The notes under the pieces are model-generated. The model was not told where the DNA came from and did not search any database. It saw only the letters and a program-made list of their open reading frames with translations. A stretch of 64,000 nucleotides of DNA from the NCBI GenBank assembly GCA_964561785.1, contig CAZLRF010000007.1, forward strand, positions 50,740 through 114,739, in the 5' to 3' direction. This DNA comes from DATBSL01 sp964561785. Its GTDB lineage: Bacteria; Acidobacteriota; Vicinamibacteria; Fen-336. Position numbers and translations under genes: made by a program. This document shows, piece by piece, positions 1-10,183 of this stretch. Position 1 is the stretch's first letter; each line of letters opens with the position of its first letter.

Positions 1-249
1 CTCCTCGGTGGGACGGCCGTGGGTGGCCCAGCGGGTGTGCCCGACGCCCCACTCGCCACGGAGGGGCTCCCGGGCGAGGCTCGCCGCCAGGTTCCCGAGC
101 TTCCCGGCCGCTCGCCGCCGCTCGAGCGTGCCGCCCGCGACGACCGCGATCCCTGCCGAGTCGTAGCCGCGGTACTCGAGGCGGCGAAGGCCGTCGAGGA
201 TGACGTCGACCGCGTCGCTCCCGCCCACGTAGCCCACGATGCCGCACAT
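1..249 (-). CDS. glmS: Glutamine-fructose-6-phosphate aminotransferase, N-terminal part (cut by window edge)
   Basis: GlmS makes glucosamine-6-phosphate from fructose-6-phosphate and glutamine, the first step toward UDP-GlcNAc for peptidoglycan and lipid A. Only the first 83 residues lie in the window. They begin MCGIVGYVG, so Cys2 becomes the N-terminal glutaminase nucleophile, and include the family motifs LEYRGYDSAGIA and GHTRWATHG. The ATG is at 247-249 and the rest of the gene lies beyond base 1. It follows the GlmU-like acetyltransferase gene by 22 bases on the same strand, placing two amino-sugar genes together. The identification is secure. Confidence 0.95.
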   Translation of the reverse strand, partial: MCGIVGYVGGSDAVDVILDGLRRLEYRGYDSAGIAVVAGGTLERRRAAGKLGNLAASLAREPLRGEWGVGHTRWATHGRPTEE

Positions 250-271
250 GGCTGGCCGGGGGGCGCCGCGC

Positions 272-949
272 CTAAGCTCCGCCCGTCGGCCGGCTCCGTC
301 GTGCCCGTCGGGCCGCGGCCCAGCCGGGCTTCGTCGTCTGCCGGGCACGCCCGAGGGCGAGGGCGTCCTTCGGGACGTCCTCGGTGATCGTGCTGCCCGC
401 CGCGACGTAGGCGCCCTCGCCCACCGTGACCGGGGCGACGAGGGTCGAATCGCTGCCCACGAACGCCCCCGCCTCGATCCGCGTGGCGTGCTTCGCCTCT
501 CCGTCGTAGTTGCAGGTGATGGTGCCCGCGCCGATGTTGACGTGAGGGCCCACCGTCGCGTCGCCGAGGTAGGACAGGTGCTGGGCCTTCGAGCCCTGGC
601 CGAGGTGCGTCTTCTTGAGCTCGACGAAGTTGCCGACCTTCGCCCCCTCGCCCACGCGGCTTTGCGGCCGCAGGTGGGCAAAGGGCCCGACGCTCGCGCC
701 CGCCTCGACGACGGACTCGCGGAGCAGGCAGTGGTCGAGGACCTGGGCCCCGGACCCGACCTCGACGTCCACGAGGCGGACGAACGGACCCACCGAGGCG
801 CCGGCGCGGATCACGGTCCGGCCCTCGAGGATCGTGAACGGGCGCAGCGTCGCCCCGGGCTCGACGACCACCTCCGGACCGACGTGAAGGCTCGCCGGGT
901 CCTCGACGAGGACTCCGTCGGCCGCGAGCGCGTCGGCGCGCCGGGTCAC
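272..949 (-). CDS. GlmU-type acetyltransferase (left-handed beta-helix) lacking the pyrophosphorylase domain
   Basis: This 225-residue protein matches only the C-terminal half of GlmU, which acetylates glucosamine-1-phosphate. It shows hexapeptide-repeat turns and the diagnostic stretches HLSYLGDA, NIGAGTITCNYDG and APVTVGEGAYVAAGSTIT; the His of HLSYLGD corresponds to the catalytic His of GlmU. A normal GlmU has about 230 more N-terminal residues carrying the uridylyltransferase motif; none are present here or adjacent. The start is GTG at 947-949, overlapping the stop of the TPR gene as GTGA, so it is probably translationally coupled. It lies just upstream of glmS. It could be half of a split GlmU or an acetyltransferase for another sugar. 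Confidence 0.85.
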   Translation of the reverse strand: MTRRADALAADGVLVEDPASLHVGPEVVVEPGATLRPFTILEGRTVIRAGASVGPFVRLVDVEVGSGAQVLDHCLLRESVVEAGASVGPFAHLRPQSRVGEGAKVGNFVELKKTHLGQGSKAQHLSYLGDATVGPHVNIGAGTITCNYDGEAKHATRIEAGAFVGSDSTLVAPVTVGEGAYVAAGSTITEDVPKDALALGRARQTTKPGWAAARRARRSRPTGGA

Positions 950-1485
950 GGCACGGTCGGGGCGACGAGCGCCTGGAACTCGGTGGCCGAGCGCAGGGGC
1001 TCGAAGTCCGCGTCGCGGCGGGCCTGGGCGCGGCTCGAGGGGTTGGCGTGGATCGCCGAGCGCAGGGCCTTGAGGGCGGCGGCGGCGTCCCCCGCTCGGG
1101 CCTGGGCGGCCGCGAGGCAGTACAGCGCCCCCTCGTTGCGGGGGTGGATCTCCAGGGCCTGGAGGAAGTGGCGCACGGCCTGGGCGTAGTCCCCGCGGTT
1201 GTGGAGAACGACGCCGTAGTTGAGCAGCTCCTCGAAGGTCTTCGGCCGGGCGGCTCGGCGGGGCCTCTCGCACAGGGCGCGGTAGGTCCTCGCCCTCTCC
1301 AGGAGGTCCGGCTGGTCGGCGTGGACCTCGAGCAGCTCGTCGAGGAGGGTCCGAGCGCGGTCGAAGTCCTTCTTTCCCAGGGCCTTGACCGCCTTCTCGA
1401 AGAGCACGACGGCCTGCTGGTAACGCCGCTCCAGGACCGGAACGGGTGTTGACTTTCTCGCCAATCGTCGCACTCCCCGGGCCAT
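946..1485 (-). CDS. TPR-repeat protein
   Basis: A 179-residue soluble protein with no signal peptide. It has TPR-like helical pairs: residues 22-75 resemble one degenerate unit (FEKAVKALGKKDFDRAR), and about 90-150 hold two clearer repeats (LNYGVVLHNRGDYAQAVRHF and the following unit). The N-terminus is Arg-rich and basic. It is the first gene of the run leading to the GlmU-like gene and glmS, and its stop overlaps the next start. TPR proteins are usually scaffolds; no specific role can be assigned. The start ATG is at 1483-1485. Confidence 0.75.
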   Translation of the reverse strand: MARGVRRLARKSTPVPVLERRYQQAVVLFEKAVKALGKKDFDRARTLLDELLEVHADQPDLLERARTYRALCERPRRAARPKTFEELLNYGVVLHNRGDYAQAVRHFLQALEIHPRNEGALYCLAAAQARAGDAAAALKALRSAIHANPSSRAQARRDADFEPLRSATEFQALVAPTVP

Positions 1486-1550
1486 GAGGTTCTGTGAGGA
1501 ACTGGAACCTTAGCATGCCCCCGCCGAGTCGGCAAAGCGGGGTTCTTCGG

Positions 1551-1556
1551 TAGAAT
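1551..1556 (+). promoter_or_regulatory. -10 box for uvrA
   Basis: TAGAAT lies 17 bases before the GTG start of uvrA. No convincing -35 box lies 16-19 bases further upstream. The transcript would begin about 10 bases before the start codon, leaving a very short leader. The same TAGAAT motif recurs before other genes here. Confidence 0.45.
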
Positions 1557-1573
1557 GGTGTTTTGGGCAGGGT

Positions 1574-4477
<2,904 letters not shown>

Positions 4478-4482
4478 TCTAA

Positions 4483-4506
4483 CGAAGGCTGAGGCGTCGT
4501 CCTTCG
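4483..4506 (+). terminator. Possible weak hairpin between uvrA and lpxC
   Basis: CGAAGG and CCTTCG are separated by 12 bases just after the uvrA stop. The stem is only 6 bp and lacks a T-run, so this is a weak candidate. The 87-base gap to lpxC otherwise shows no clear promoter. Confidence 0.2.
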
Positions 4507-4564
4507 GGCATCGAGATTGCATCGCCGGTGCCGCGGCGGCGACAGGTGTGCTGCCTCGACATCC

Positions 4565-5470
4565 ATGGCCTACCGCCGAACGCTGAGACGCGAGGTCGCC
4601 TGCACCGGGATCGGGCTCCATTCGGGGCGGACCGTGAGGCTGCGCCTCCTGCCGGCCCCCGCCGAGCACGGCATCCGCTTCGTGCGCACCGACGTGGGGG
4701 TCGAGATCCCGGCGACGCTCGGCCACATCGGCGGCCAGGACCACGCGACGACCCTGTGCCGCGACGGGGTGTCGGTCGCGACGGTCGAGCACCTCCTCGC
4801 CGCTCTGCACGGGCTGGGCGTCGACGACGCCCGCGTCGAGGTGGACGGGCCCGAAGTGCCGGTCCTCGACGGCAGCGCCGCCCCCTTCGTGATCCTCCTT
4901 CACGAGGCGGGGCTGCGCCCGCTCGCGGTTCCTCGCATGCACCTGCGCGTCCGGGAGGCGGTCGAGGTGGTGCACGGGGCCAAGCGCGCGCGGCTCGTGC
5001 CCGCCGAGCACTTCGAGATCTCCTATGCGATCGGATTCGACCACCCGCTCCTGCGCCACCAGGCGCTCTCGCTGCGGGTCACCCCGCGCAGCTTCACCGA
5101 GGCGCTCGCGCCGGCCCGCACGTTCGGCTTTCTGCGCGAGGTGGAGATGCTCCGCAAGGGCGGTCTCGCCCTCGGGGGGAGCCTCGAGAACGCGGTGGTG
5201 ATCGGGGAGACGGGCGTGCTCAACAACAAGCTGCGCTTCGAGGACGAGTTCGTCCGCCACAAGATGCTCGACGCGCTCGGCGACCTCGCCCTGCTCGGAC
5301 ACCCCCTGCTCGGGCGGCTCGAGGCGGAGAAGGCGGGCCACGCGCTGCACGCCGCGGTCGCCCGGAAGCTGCTGGCGACGCCCGGGGCCTGGGAGCTCGC
5401 GCCGCTCGGGGCGCCGGCGGCCACCCCTCTCGCGGGCCGCGCCCCCGAGCCCGCTGCGACCGGGGCCTAA
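4565..5470 (+). CDS. lpxC: UDP-3-O-acyl-N-acetylglucosamine deacetylase
   Basis: LpxC is the zinc amidase that commits UDP-acyl-GlcNAc to lipid A synthesis, so this organism makes a lipid A-type outer membrane. From the ATG at 4565 the protein has 301 residues, the family's usual length. Zinc ligands are His76 in VEHLLAALHG and His232 and Asp236 in HKMLDALGD; the catalytic His259 is in KAGHALH. A start at 4517 in the same frame would add 16 residues with no family similarity and is less likely. The 3' end meets the convergent DUF1573 gene, sharing four bases. The last 20 residues are a variable Ala/Pro tail. Confidence 0.96.
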   Translation: MAYRRTLRREVACTGIGLHSGRTVRLRLLPAPAEHGIRFVRTDVGVEIPATLGHIGGQDHATTLCRDGVSVATVEHLLAALHGLGVDDARVEVDGPEVPVLDGSAAPFVILLHEAGLRPLAVPRMHLRVREAVEVVHGAKRARLVPAEHFEISYAIGFDHPLLRHQALSLRVTPRSFTEALAPARTFGFLREVEMLRKGGLALGGSLENAVVIGETGVLNNKLRFEDEFVRHKMLDALGDLALLGHPLLGRLEAEKAGHALHAAVARKLLATPGAWELAPLGAPAATPLAGRAPEPAATGA

Positions 5471-5871
5471 GGGGCTTTCGCCGCCTCGACGGTCACGCCG
5501 ACCCGGATCTGCAGCAGGGGGGTCTTCGGGTCGTTCGAGCGGACGATGACCTGCCGCTCCAGGCGGCCCGCGTAGCGCCGCGTTTCGAGCGTGACCCGCA
5601 GCGCGGTCGCCCCGCCGGGGGCGAGCTTTCGCTCCGCGGCCAGGGCGGCCGTGCAGCCGCAGGTCGTGGACACGCCCTCGATCAGGAGCTCGGCGTCGCC
5701 GAAGTTGCGGATCGTGAACTCCTTGCGCAGCGTCTTGCCCGGCTGCGCGCGCCCGAAGTCGAAGGCGCCGGGCTCCACCCGGATGCGGGGAGCGCGCGGC
5801 TCCTCCGCCCCGGCCAGCGTCCCCGCGGCGAGGGCGACGAGCGCGACCGCGACGAGGCCCCGTCGCCTCAC
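5467..5871 (-). CDS. DUF1573-family exported protein
   Basis: A 134-residue protein with an N-terminal signal peptide (about residues 1-22, Ala/Leu-rich and ending AGA). The rest is one immunoglobulin-like beta domain of the DUF1573 family: DFGRAQPGKTLRKEFTIRN, then the hallmark STTCGCT, then the later strand RQVIVRSNDPKTPLL. The two cysteines of TCGC are the family signature; the biochemical role of DUF1573 is not established. Its start overlaps the previous gene's stop as ATGA, making it the last member of the sigma factor/STAS operon. It is presumably periplasmic. Confidence 0.85.
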   Translation of the reverse strand: MRRRGLVAVALVALAAGTLAGAEEPRAPRIRVEPGAFDFGRAQPGKTLRKEFTIRNFGDAELLIEGVSTTCGCTAALAAERKLAPGGATALRVTLETRRYAGRLERQVIVRSNDPKTPLLQIRVGVTVEAAKAP

Positions 5872-6170
5872 CGCGAGCCCCGGCCGGCGCGCCGCCCCTT
5901 CTTCCGGGCGGCGGTGAGCCGACGCGCGTAGGCGTCGAGCATCTCGCTCTCGTAGGTGTTGTAGTTGAGGAAGAGGCTCTCGACGAGGTAGCGCTTGCGG
6001 TCGGCCGCGCCCATCTGCTCCACCACCCCTTCGATCTCCCGCATCATGTCCTCGAACGAGCCCTTGAACTGCCGCCTGAGGGACACCTCGCGGTAGAGGC
6101 CTTCGAGGATGGCGAGCAGGTCCCCGTCGAGAGGGATCTCGTGCCCGGTCGACAGGCGCAGGGAGTTCAT
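5868..6170 (-). CDS. Small conserved-looking protein of unknown function
   Basis: A 100-residue soluble protein that I do not recognise. It is predicted to be largely helical (LLAILEGLYREVSLRRQF and later ADRKRYLVESLFLNYNTYESE) with a basic Arg/Lys/Gly-rich tail. It has no signal peptide or transmembrane segment. Its ATG overlaps the stop of the STAS gene, and its own stop overlaps the DUF1573 start, both by four bases, so it is surely co-translated with them. A role with the upstream sigma factor or STAS protein is inference from position only. Confidence 0.75.
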   Translation of the reverse strand: MNSLRLSTGHEIPLDGDLLAILEGLYREVSLRRQFKGSFEDMMREIEGVVEQMGAADRKRYLVESLFLNYNTYESEMLDAYARRLTAARKKGRRAGRGSR

Positions 6171-6526
6171 CGCCCCGCGCCCCGCCGCGCTCCGAACGCG
6201 GCGAGGGCGTCCTCCTCGTCCCGGTGGAGGGGGACGATCTTGTGGACGCCGGTCATGGAGATCATGGTCTCCACCCGGGGCTGCAGGCCGGACAGCCGCA
6301 GGGCGCCGCCTTTCTCGTGGACGAGCCGGTGCACGTCCATGAGGCAGCCGATCGAGGCGCTGTCGAGGTAGCCCACCGCCGCGAGGTCGAGCAGGAGGAG
6401 CCGCGCTCCCCCCTCGACCTTCTGGCGCACCTCGGAGAAGAACGAGGACAGCACCGGGTACGTCAGCTTCGCCTCCTGCACGCGGACGACCGTCACGTCG
6501 CCCTTCTCCTCGAATGCGAGCTGCAT
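6167..6526 (-). CDS. STAS-domain anti-sigma factor antagonist
   Basis: A 119-residue single STAS domain of the SpoIIAA/RsbV type, which binds and neutralises a partner-switch kinase or anti-sigma factor. The motif DLAAVGYLDSASIG carries the phosphorylatable serine position (Ser56). The ATG at 6524-6526 overlaps the sigma-factor stop by one base and is preceded by a strong GGGAGGTGAG ribosome binding site. No cognate HATPase anti-sigma kinase is in this window, so its partner must be elsewhere. Pairing with an ECF sigma gene rather than a SigB-type sigma is unusual. Confidence 0.88.
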   Translation of the reverse strand: MQLAFEEKGDVTVVRVQEAKLTYPVLSSFFSEVRQKVEGGARLLLLDLAAVGYLDSASIGCLMDVHRLVHEKGGALRLSGLQPRVETMISMTGVHKIVPLHRDEEDALAAFGARRGAGR

Positions 6527-7146
6527 CACCTCACCTCCCGCCGTCGAAAAGCCCGTGGTCCCCCGCCCCGGCGCGCCGGCTGCTGTGCGCGGAGCAAGAG
6601 CCGCGCGAGCTCCTCGCGGCCCCGGTTGATGCGGCTCTTGACCGTCCCCTCGGGCAGCGCGAGCCGCACCGCCATCTCCTGGTAGCTGAGCCCCTGCAGG
6701 TCGCGCAGGACCACCGCCTCGCGCAGCTTCCCCGGCAGCTGCTCGAGCCCCCGCCGCACGAGGCTCCGGCGGTCCTGGTCCTCGAGCGCGCGGTAGGGGT
6801 TGCCGGACGAGGCGGGGGCGAGGTCGTAGGCGAGCGAGTCCTCGACCAGGACCTCCTTCTCCCGCTTGCTGGCCCGGTAGCGGTCGATGCAGTAGTTGCG
6901 GGCGACGCTCGAGAGCCAGGTCGAGAAATCGGCGTCCCGGTTGAACTTGTCGAGGCTCCGGAAGACCTTGAGGAAGATCTCCTGGGAGAGGTCCTCCGCC
7001 TCGTCGTGCTTGCCCGTGAACTTGTACGCGATGTGGAAGACCTTGCGCCGGTAGCGCGCGATCACCAGATCCCAGGCCGCGTTCTCCTTCCGCAGGCATC
7101 GCTCGATGAGCTCCGCGTCGGAAGGGGAGAGGGTCCCCTCGTTCAA
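6526..7146 (-). CDS. ECF-type RNA polymerase sigma factor
   Basis: A 206-residue sigma-70-family factor with region 2 (about residues 20-95; HDEAEDLSQEIFLKVFRSLDKF and STWLSSVARNYCIDRYR) and region 4 (about 125-185; LREAVVLRDLQGLSYQEMAVRL and GTVKSRINRGREEL), but no regions 1 or 3, as in ECF factors. The start is TTG at 7144-7146 with GGGAAGG upstream; no better start codon fits. It is the first gene of a four-gene operon and has its own promoter. It has no obvious anti-sigma gene beside it; a STAS gene follows instead. Confidence 0.9.
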   Translation of the reverse strand: MNEGTLSPSDAELIERCLRKENAAWDLVIARYRRKVFHIAYKFTGKHDEAEDLSQEIFLKVFRSLDKFNRDADFSTWLSSVARNYCIDRYRASKREKEVLVEDSLAYDLAPASSGNPYRALEDQDRRSLVRRGLEQLPGKLREAVVLRDLQGLSYQEMAVRLALPEGTVKSRINRGREELARLLLRAQQPARRGGGPRAFRRREVR

Positions 7147-7201
7147 GGCGCCTTCCCGTGACCGCCGCGCCCGCGCGAGCGGGCCGGCCGCCGAAAGAGG
7201 G

Positions 7202-7231
7202 ATGATAGGGGCGCGGGTGCGCGCGGGTCAA
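7202..7231 (-). promoter_or_regulatory. Promoter of the sigma factor/STAS operon
   Basis: On the minus strand, TTGACC (7226-7231) is followed after exactly 18 bases by TATCAT (7202-7207). Transcription would begin near 7195, about 50 bases before the TTG start. This is a housekeeping-type promoter, so an ECF autoregulatory motif is not evident. Confidence 0.6.
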
Positions 7232-7246
7232 ACCCCGCGCGGCCCC

Positions 7247-8083
7247 TCACTTGAGCTCGGGCCGACCCGCCACCGTCCACGCCGTGTACCAGTAGCTCCC
7301 CGCGTCCTCCGCCGCACGCGCGAGCCGCTCGCGCAAGACCGGCCCCACCCGCCGGGCGAGGTCCTCGAAGTACGGATCCCCGTAGCCGGACTTGCCGCGC
7401 CGGGCGAGCTCCTCGAGGTAGAGGATGTTGTCGAGCCAGACCCAGGAGCCGACCATCATGGAGAAGACGTAGTCCTTCGGGTTGTCGAGGTAGTTCGCGG
7501 CGTCGGCGGAGACGCGCAGGTCCTTGCCGAGCGCCTGGGGGAGCTTCTCGACGAGGCGGACCCACAGGCCGTGCTGGCCGGTCTTCTGGCCGTCGTAGTT
7601 CTCGGTCAGGTTGAGCGGCGAGTGCATGTCCACCACGAGGCCGACCAGCACGTCCGACTCGGCGAGGATCTTGTCCTTGTCGCCCGCCTTCATGTTCTCG
7701 ACGAGGCGCGCGTAGGCCTCCTGGATGAGCCAGGGCAGGCGGCCCACACCCTCCGCCTTCTCGCCGAAGCGGGCCTTGAGGTCGGCCTCGCTCCGCGGCA
7801 GGTCCCGGAACGGGAAACCCACCAGGCGGTCCACGAGGAAGCGGCGCTCGGGTCCGCGCGCCGGGAACTCCGGCTCGAGGGCGAGCGACGGCATCTCCGC
7901 CCGGTGCGCCTTGTAGAAGGCCTTGAGCTGCTTGGGGAGCGTCTCGATCGCCGCCACCGCCACCGCCTGGTGGGCGAGCTCCACGACGCGCTGGCGCGCG
8001 GCCCCCTGGGGCTGGGCCCCCGCGGGGACGGCGATCGCGGCGATCACCGCCGCGGCGAGACCCGCCCGTGTCCTTGTCCTCAT
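7247..8083 (-). CDS. Exported S1/P1-nuclease-like or phospholipase C-like protein
   Basis: A 278-residue protein with a signal peptide (residues 1-23, ending AGAQ). The mature part is all-helical and carries a metal-site pattern reminiscent of the S1/P1 nuclease and zinc phospholipase C fold: an early His in VELAHQAVAVAAIETLP, and later VVDMHSPLNLTENYD with a further His in GQHGLW. The similarity is in motif spacing, not overall identity, so substrate (nucleic acid, phospholipid or other) is unknown. It is the last gene of the long rplU run, 32 bases after comF. The ATG at 8081-8083 has GGGTGAG before it. Confidence 0.6.
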   Translation of the reverse strand: MRTRTRAGLAAAVIAAIAVPAGAQPQGAARQRVVELAHQAVAVAAIETLPKQLKAFYKAHRAEMPSLALEPEFPARGPERRFLVDRLVGFPFRDLPRSEADLKARFGEKAEGVGRLPWLIQEAYARLVENMKAGDKDKILAESDVLVGLVVDMHSPLNLTENYDGQKTGQHGLWVRLVEKLPQALGKDLRVSADAANYLDNPKDYVFSMMVGSWVWLDNILYLEELARRGKSGYGDPYFEDLARRVGPVLRERLARAAEDAGSYWYTAWTVAGRPELK

Positions 8084-8115
8084 CCGCTCACCCTCGTGTC
8101 CATTTTCGGCCCCGA

Positions 8116-8847
8116 TCACGCCACCCGTGCGACCGACAGCAGCCGCACCTCCCGCGCCCCGGCCTCGGCGAGACGACCCGCGCAGGCCAGGGCCGTCGCG
8201 CCGGTCGTCACCACGTCGTCGACGAGCGTCACCGTGCGACCCGCCACCGCGGCGCGCCGGCGCACCGCGAACGCCTCCCGCACGTTCCTCCTCCGCGCCG
8301 CCGCTCCCAGCCCGGCCTGGGGCACGGTGTCGATCCTCCGGACGAGCGCGTCCGGACAGCAGGGCCGGCCCGTCCGGCGGGAGACCTCGGCAGCGAGGAG
8401 GGCCGCCTGGTTGAAGCCGCGCTCCCGGAGCCGGCGCGGATGCAGGGGTACCGGCACGAGCACGTCGCTCGACGCGACGAGGGCGAGGACTCTCGCCTCC
8501 TCGAGCAGCGCCTCGGCGAGGCGCGGCGCGGCGCGGCGTCGGCCCCCGTACTTGAGCGCGTGGAGCGCCGCCCGCAACGACCCCTCGTAAGGGCCGAGGC
8601 TCGCCCCGGCGGCGAAGGGCTGGCGGCCCCGGCGGCACCGCCCGCACGCGGCGAGCCCGCCCGCGAGCGGCAGGCCGCACCGGCACACGACCGCGCGGTG
8701 GCGCGGCAGGCTCGCCCAGCACGGCTCGCACAGCGGGCCTCGGCCCGGGTGCGCGAGCAGGCGTCCGCAGGCCGGACACAGCGACGGAAACACCACCGCG
8801 AGCACGGGGTCGACGAGGAGCCGGGCGGTCGTGGCGGCGAGGCTCAA
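8116..8847 (-). CDS. comF: ComF-family phosphoribosyltransferase-like protein
   Basis: A 243-residue ComF/GntX-type protein. The N-terminus is a zinc-finger region (CPACG, CEPC, CRCG, CGRC), and the C-terminus is a type I phosphoribosyltransferase fold with the PRPP-binding motif TLVDDVVTTGAT. Further family motifs are YEGSLRAALHALKYGG, VPVPLHPRRLRERGFNQ and RRRNVREAF. In competent bacteria ComF supports uptake of single-stranded DNA; dprA is also in this window (17223), but natural competence is only an inference. The annotated start is TTG at 8845-8847, 13 bases after the preceding gene. Confidence 0.93.
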   Translation of the reverse strand: MSLAATTARLLVDPVLAVVFPSLCPACGRLLAHPGRGPLCEPCWASLPRHRAVVCRCGLPLAGGLAACGRCRRGRQPFAAGASLGPYEGSLRAALHALKYGGRRRAAPRLAEALLEEARVLALVASSDVLVPVPLHPRRLRERGFNQAALLAAEVSRRTGRPCCPDALVRRIDTVPQAGLGAAARRRNVREAFAVRRRAAVAGRTVTLVDDVVTTGATALACAGRLAEAGAREVRLLSVARVA

Positions 8848-8860
8848 CGGCGAACTGTCC

Positions 8861-9214
8861 TCACAGCTGTCCCGACTCCTGCTTCTCCTGGCAGGAGAGG
8901 CACAGGCGGGCCCAGGGTACGGCCTCCAGGCGCTTGACGTTCATCTCCTCCTCGCAGGCCGCGCAGGTGCCGTAGCGACGGGCCTCGATCCGCACGAGGG
9001 CATCGTCGATCTGCTGCAGCAGCTCGCGCTCGGTGTTCGAGAGGCTGAACAGGAACTCCTTCGTGTAGGAGTTGGCCGCCTTGTCCGCGATGTCCTGGGT
9101 GGCCTCGCCGTCGGCCTCCTTGCCGTAGCTCTTGTTCTTGTTGAAGGCCTCCAGGAGCTGCTGCTTCTTCAGCAGCAGCCGCTCCCTGAGGAGCTTCACC
9201 CGCTTCTGGTCCAT
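8861..9214 (-). CDS. DksA/TraR-family zinc-finger transcription factor
   Basis: A 117-residue DksA/TraR-type protein that would enter the RNA polymerase secondary channel and modulate initiation. The N-terminal two thirds form a helical hairpin rich in Lys, Glu and Gln. The C-terminus carries the C4 zinc finger YGTCAACEEEM...LCLSCQ. E. coli DksA is 151 residues, so this is shorter and nearer to TraR/YbiI-type members. It lies 15 bases after the AAA+ activator gene and 13 before comF. Whether it responds to ppGpp cannot be told from sequence. Confidence 0.9.
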   Translation of the reverse strand: MDQKRVKLLRERLLLKKQQLLEAFNKNKSYGKEADGEATQDIADKAANSYTKEFLFSLSNTERELLQQIDDALVRIEARRYGTCAACEEEMNVKRLEAVPWARLCLSCQEKQESGQL

Positions 9215-9229
9215 GGTCCGTCCTTCCCC

Positions 9230-10183
9230 CTATCCGATACCGTGTCGCCGCCGCTTCTCCCACAGCGCCTTGCGCGAGATCCCCAGCACCGCCGCCGCCC
9301 GCGTCTGGCTGCCCCCGACCGAGTCGAGCACCCAGCGGATGTAGGCGAGCTCGACCTCGCGCAGGGTGGGACGGCGGTCGCGCCCCGCCCACAGGGTCGA
9401 CGGCTGATCGGCCAGGTGGGACGGCAGCGCGGCGAGAGGGACCTCGCCCGCCGGCGCGAGGAGGGCCGCCCGCTCGACCACCGCGCGCAGCTCCCGCACG
9501 TTGCCCGGCCACAGGTAACCCCGCAGCCGCTCCGCGGCCTCGGGAGAGAACGCGTTCGCCGACGTCGCGCCCCGCTCGCGCTCGCGGGCGAGGAAAGCCT
9601 CGGCGAGCGGCAGGACGTCCTCGCGCCGGTTGCGCAGGGGCGGGATCCGCAGCGGGACGACGTTCAGCCGGTGAAAGAGGTCTTCCCGGAAGCGCCCCGC
9701 GCGCACGGCCTCCGCGAGGTCCGCGTTGGCCGAGGCCACGAAGCGCACGTCCACCTCGAGGGTGCGGGTTCCCCCCAGCCGCTCGAAGCGCCTCTCCTCG
9801 ACGACGCGGAGCAGCTTCGCCTGCAGCGCGGGCGCGAGGTCCTGGACCTGGTCGAAGTACAGCGTGCCGGAGGCCGCCATCTCGACCTTCCCCGCCTTGG
9901 CGTGGCGGGCGTCCGTGAAGGCTCCCCTCTCGTGCCCGAACAGCTCCGACTCGAGCAGCTCCTCCGGGATCGAGGGGCAGTGCACCTTGATGAACGGCCC
10001 CTCACGGCGCGGGCCCCCGTAGTGGAGCCAGTGGGCCACGAGGTCCTTGCCCGTCCCGCTCTCGCCCTGGAGGAGGACCGGGACCCGGGTCTCCGCGAGG
10101 CGCCGCACGACCGCCAGCAGCTCTCGCATGGCCCGCGACTCGGCCACGACGCCGAGGAGGGCCTCGGGGGCGCTCGTGGTCAC
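9230..10183 (-). CDS. Sigma-54-activator-like AAA+ protein with altered Walker B, no sensor domain
   Basis: A 317-residue protein made only of the AAA+ domain (about residues 8-245) and a C-terminal Fis-type helix-turn-helix (about 276-317; GSQTRAAAVLGISRKALWEKRR). Walker A is GESGTGKD (Lys46) and the R-finger segment is FREDLFHRLN. Two canonical features differ: the GAFTGA loop that contacts sigma-54 reads GAFTDA (87-92), and the Walker B acidic pair is Asp111-Gln112 (TLYFDQVQDL) instead of Asp-Glu. In related enzymes that Glu is needed for ATP hydrolysis. There is no N-terminal receiver or ligand domain. The GTG start overlaps the rsfS stop as GTGA. Confidence 0.88.
   Translation of the reverse strand: MTTSAPEALLGVVAESRAMRELLAVVRRLAETRVPVLLQGESGTGKDLVAHWLHYGGPRREGPFIKVHCPSIPEELLESELFGHERGAFTDARHAKAGKVEMAASGTLYFDQVQDLAPALQAKLLRVVEERRFERLGGTRTLEVDVRFVASANADLAEAVRAGRFREDLFHRLNVVPLRIPPLRNRREDVLPLAEAFLARERERGATSANAFSPEAAERLRGYLWPGNVRELRAVVERAALLAPAGEVPLAALPSHLADQPSTLWAGRDRRPTLREVELAYIRWVLDSVGGSQTRAAAVLGISRKALWEKRRRHGIG

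Noticed and set aside
4517..4564. Upstream in-frame start for lpxC
   Set aside because: It would add 16 residues with no similarity; the ATG at 4565 gives the usual N-terminus.
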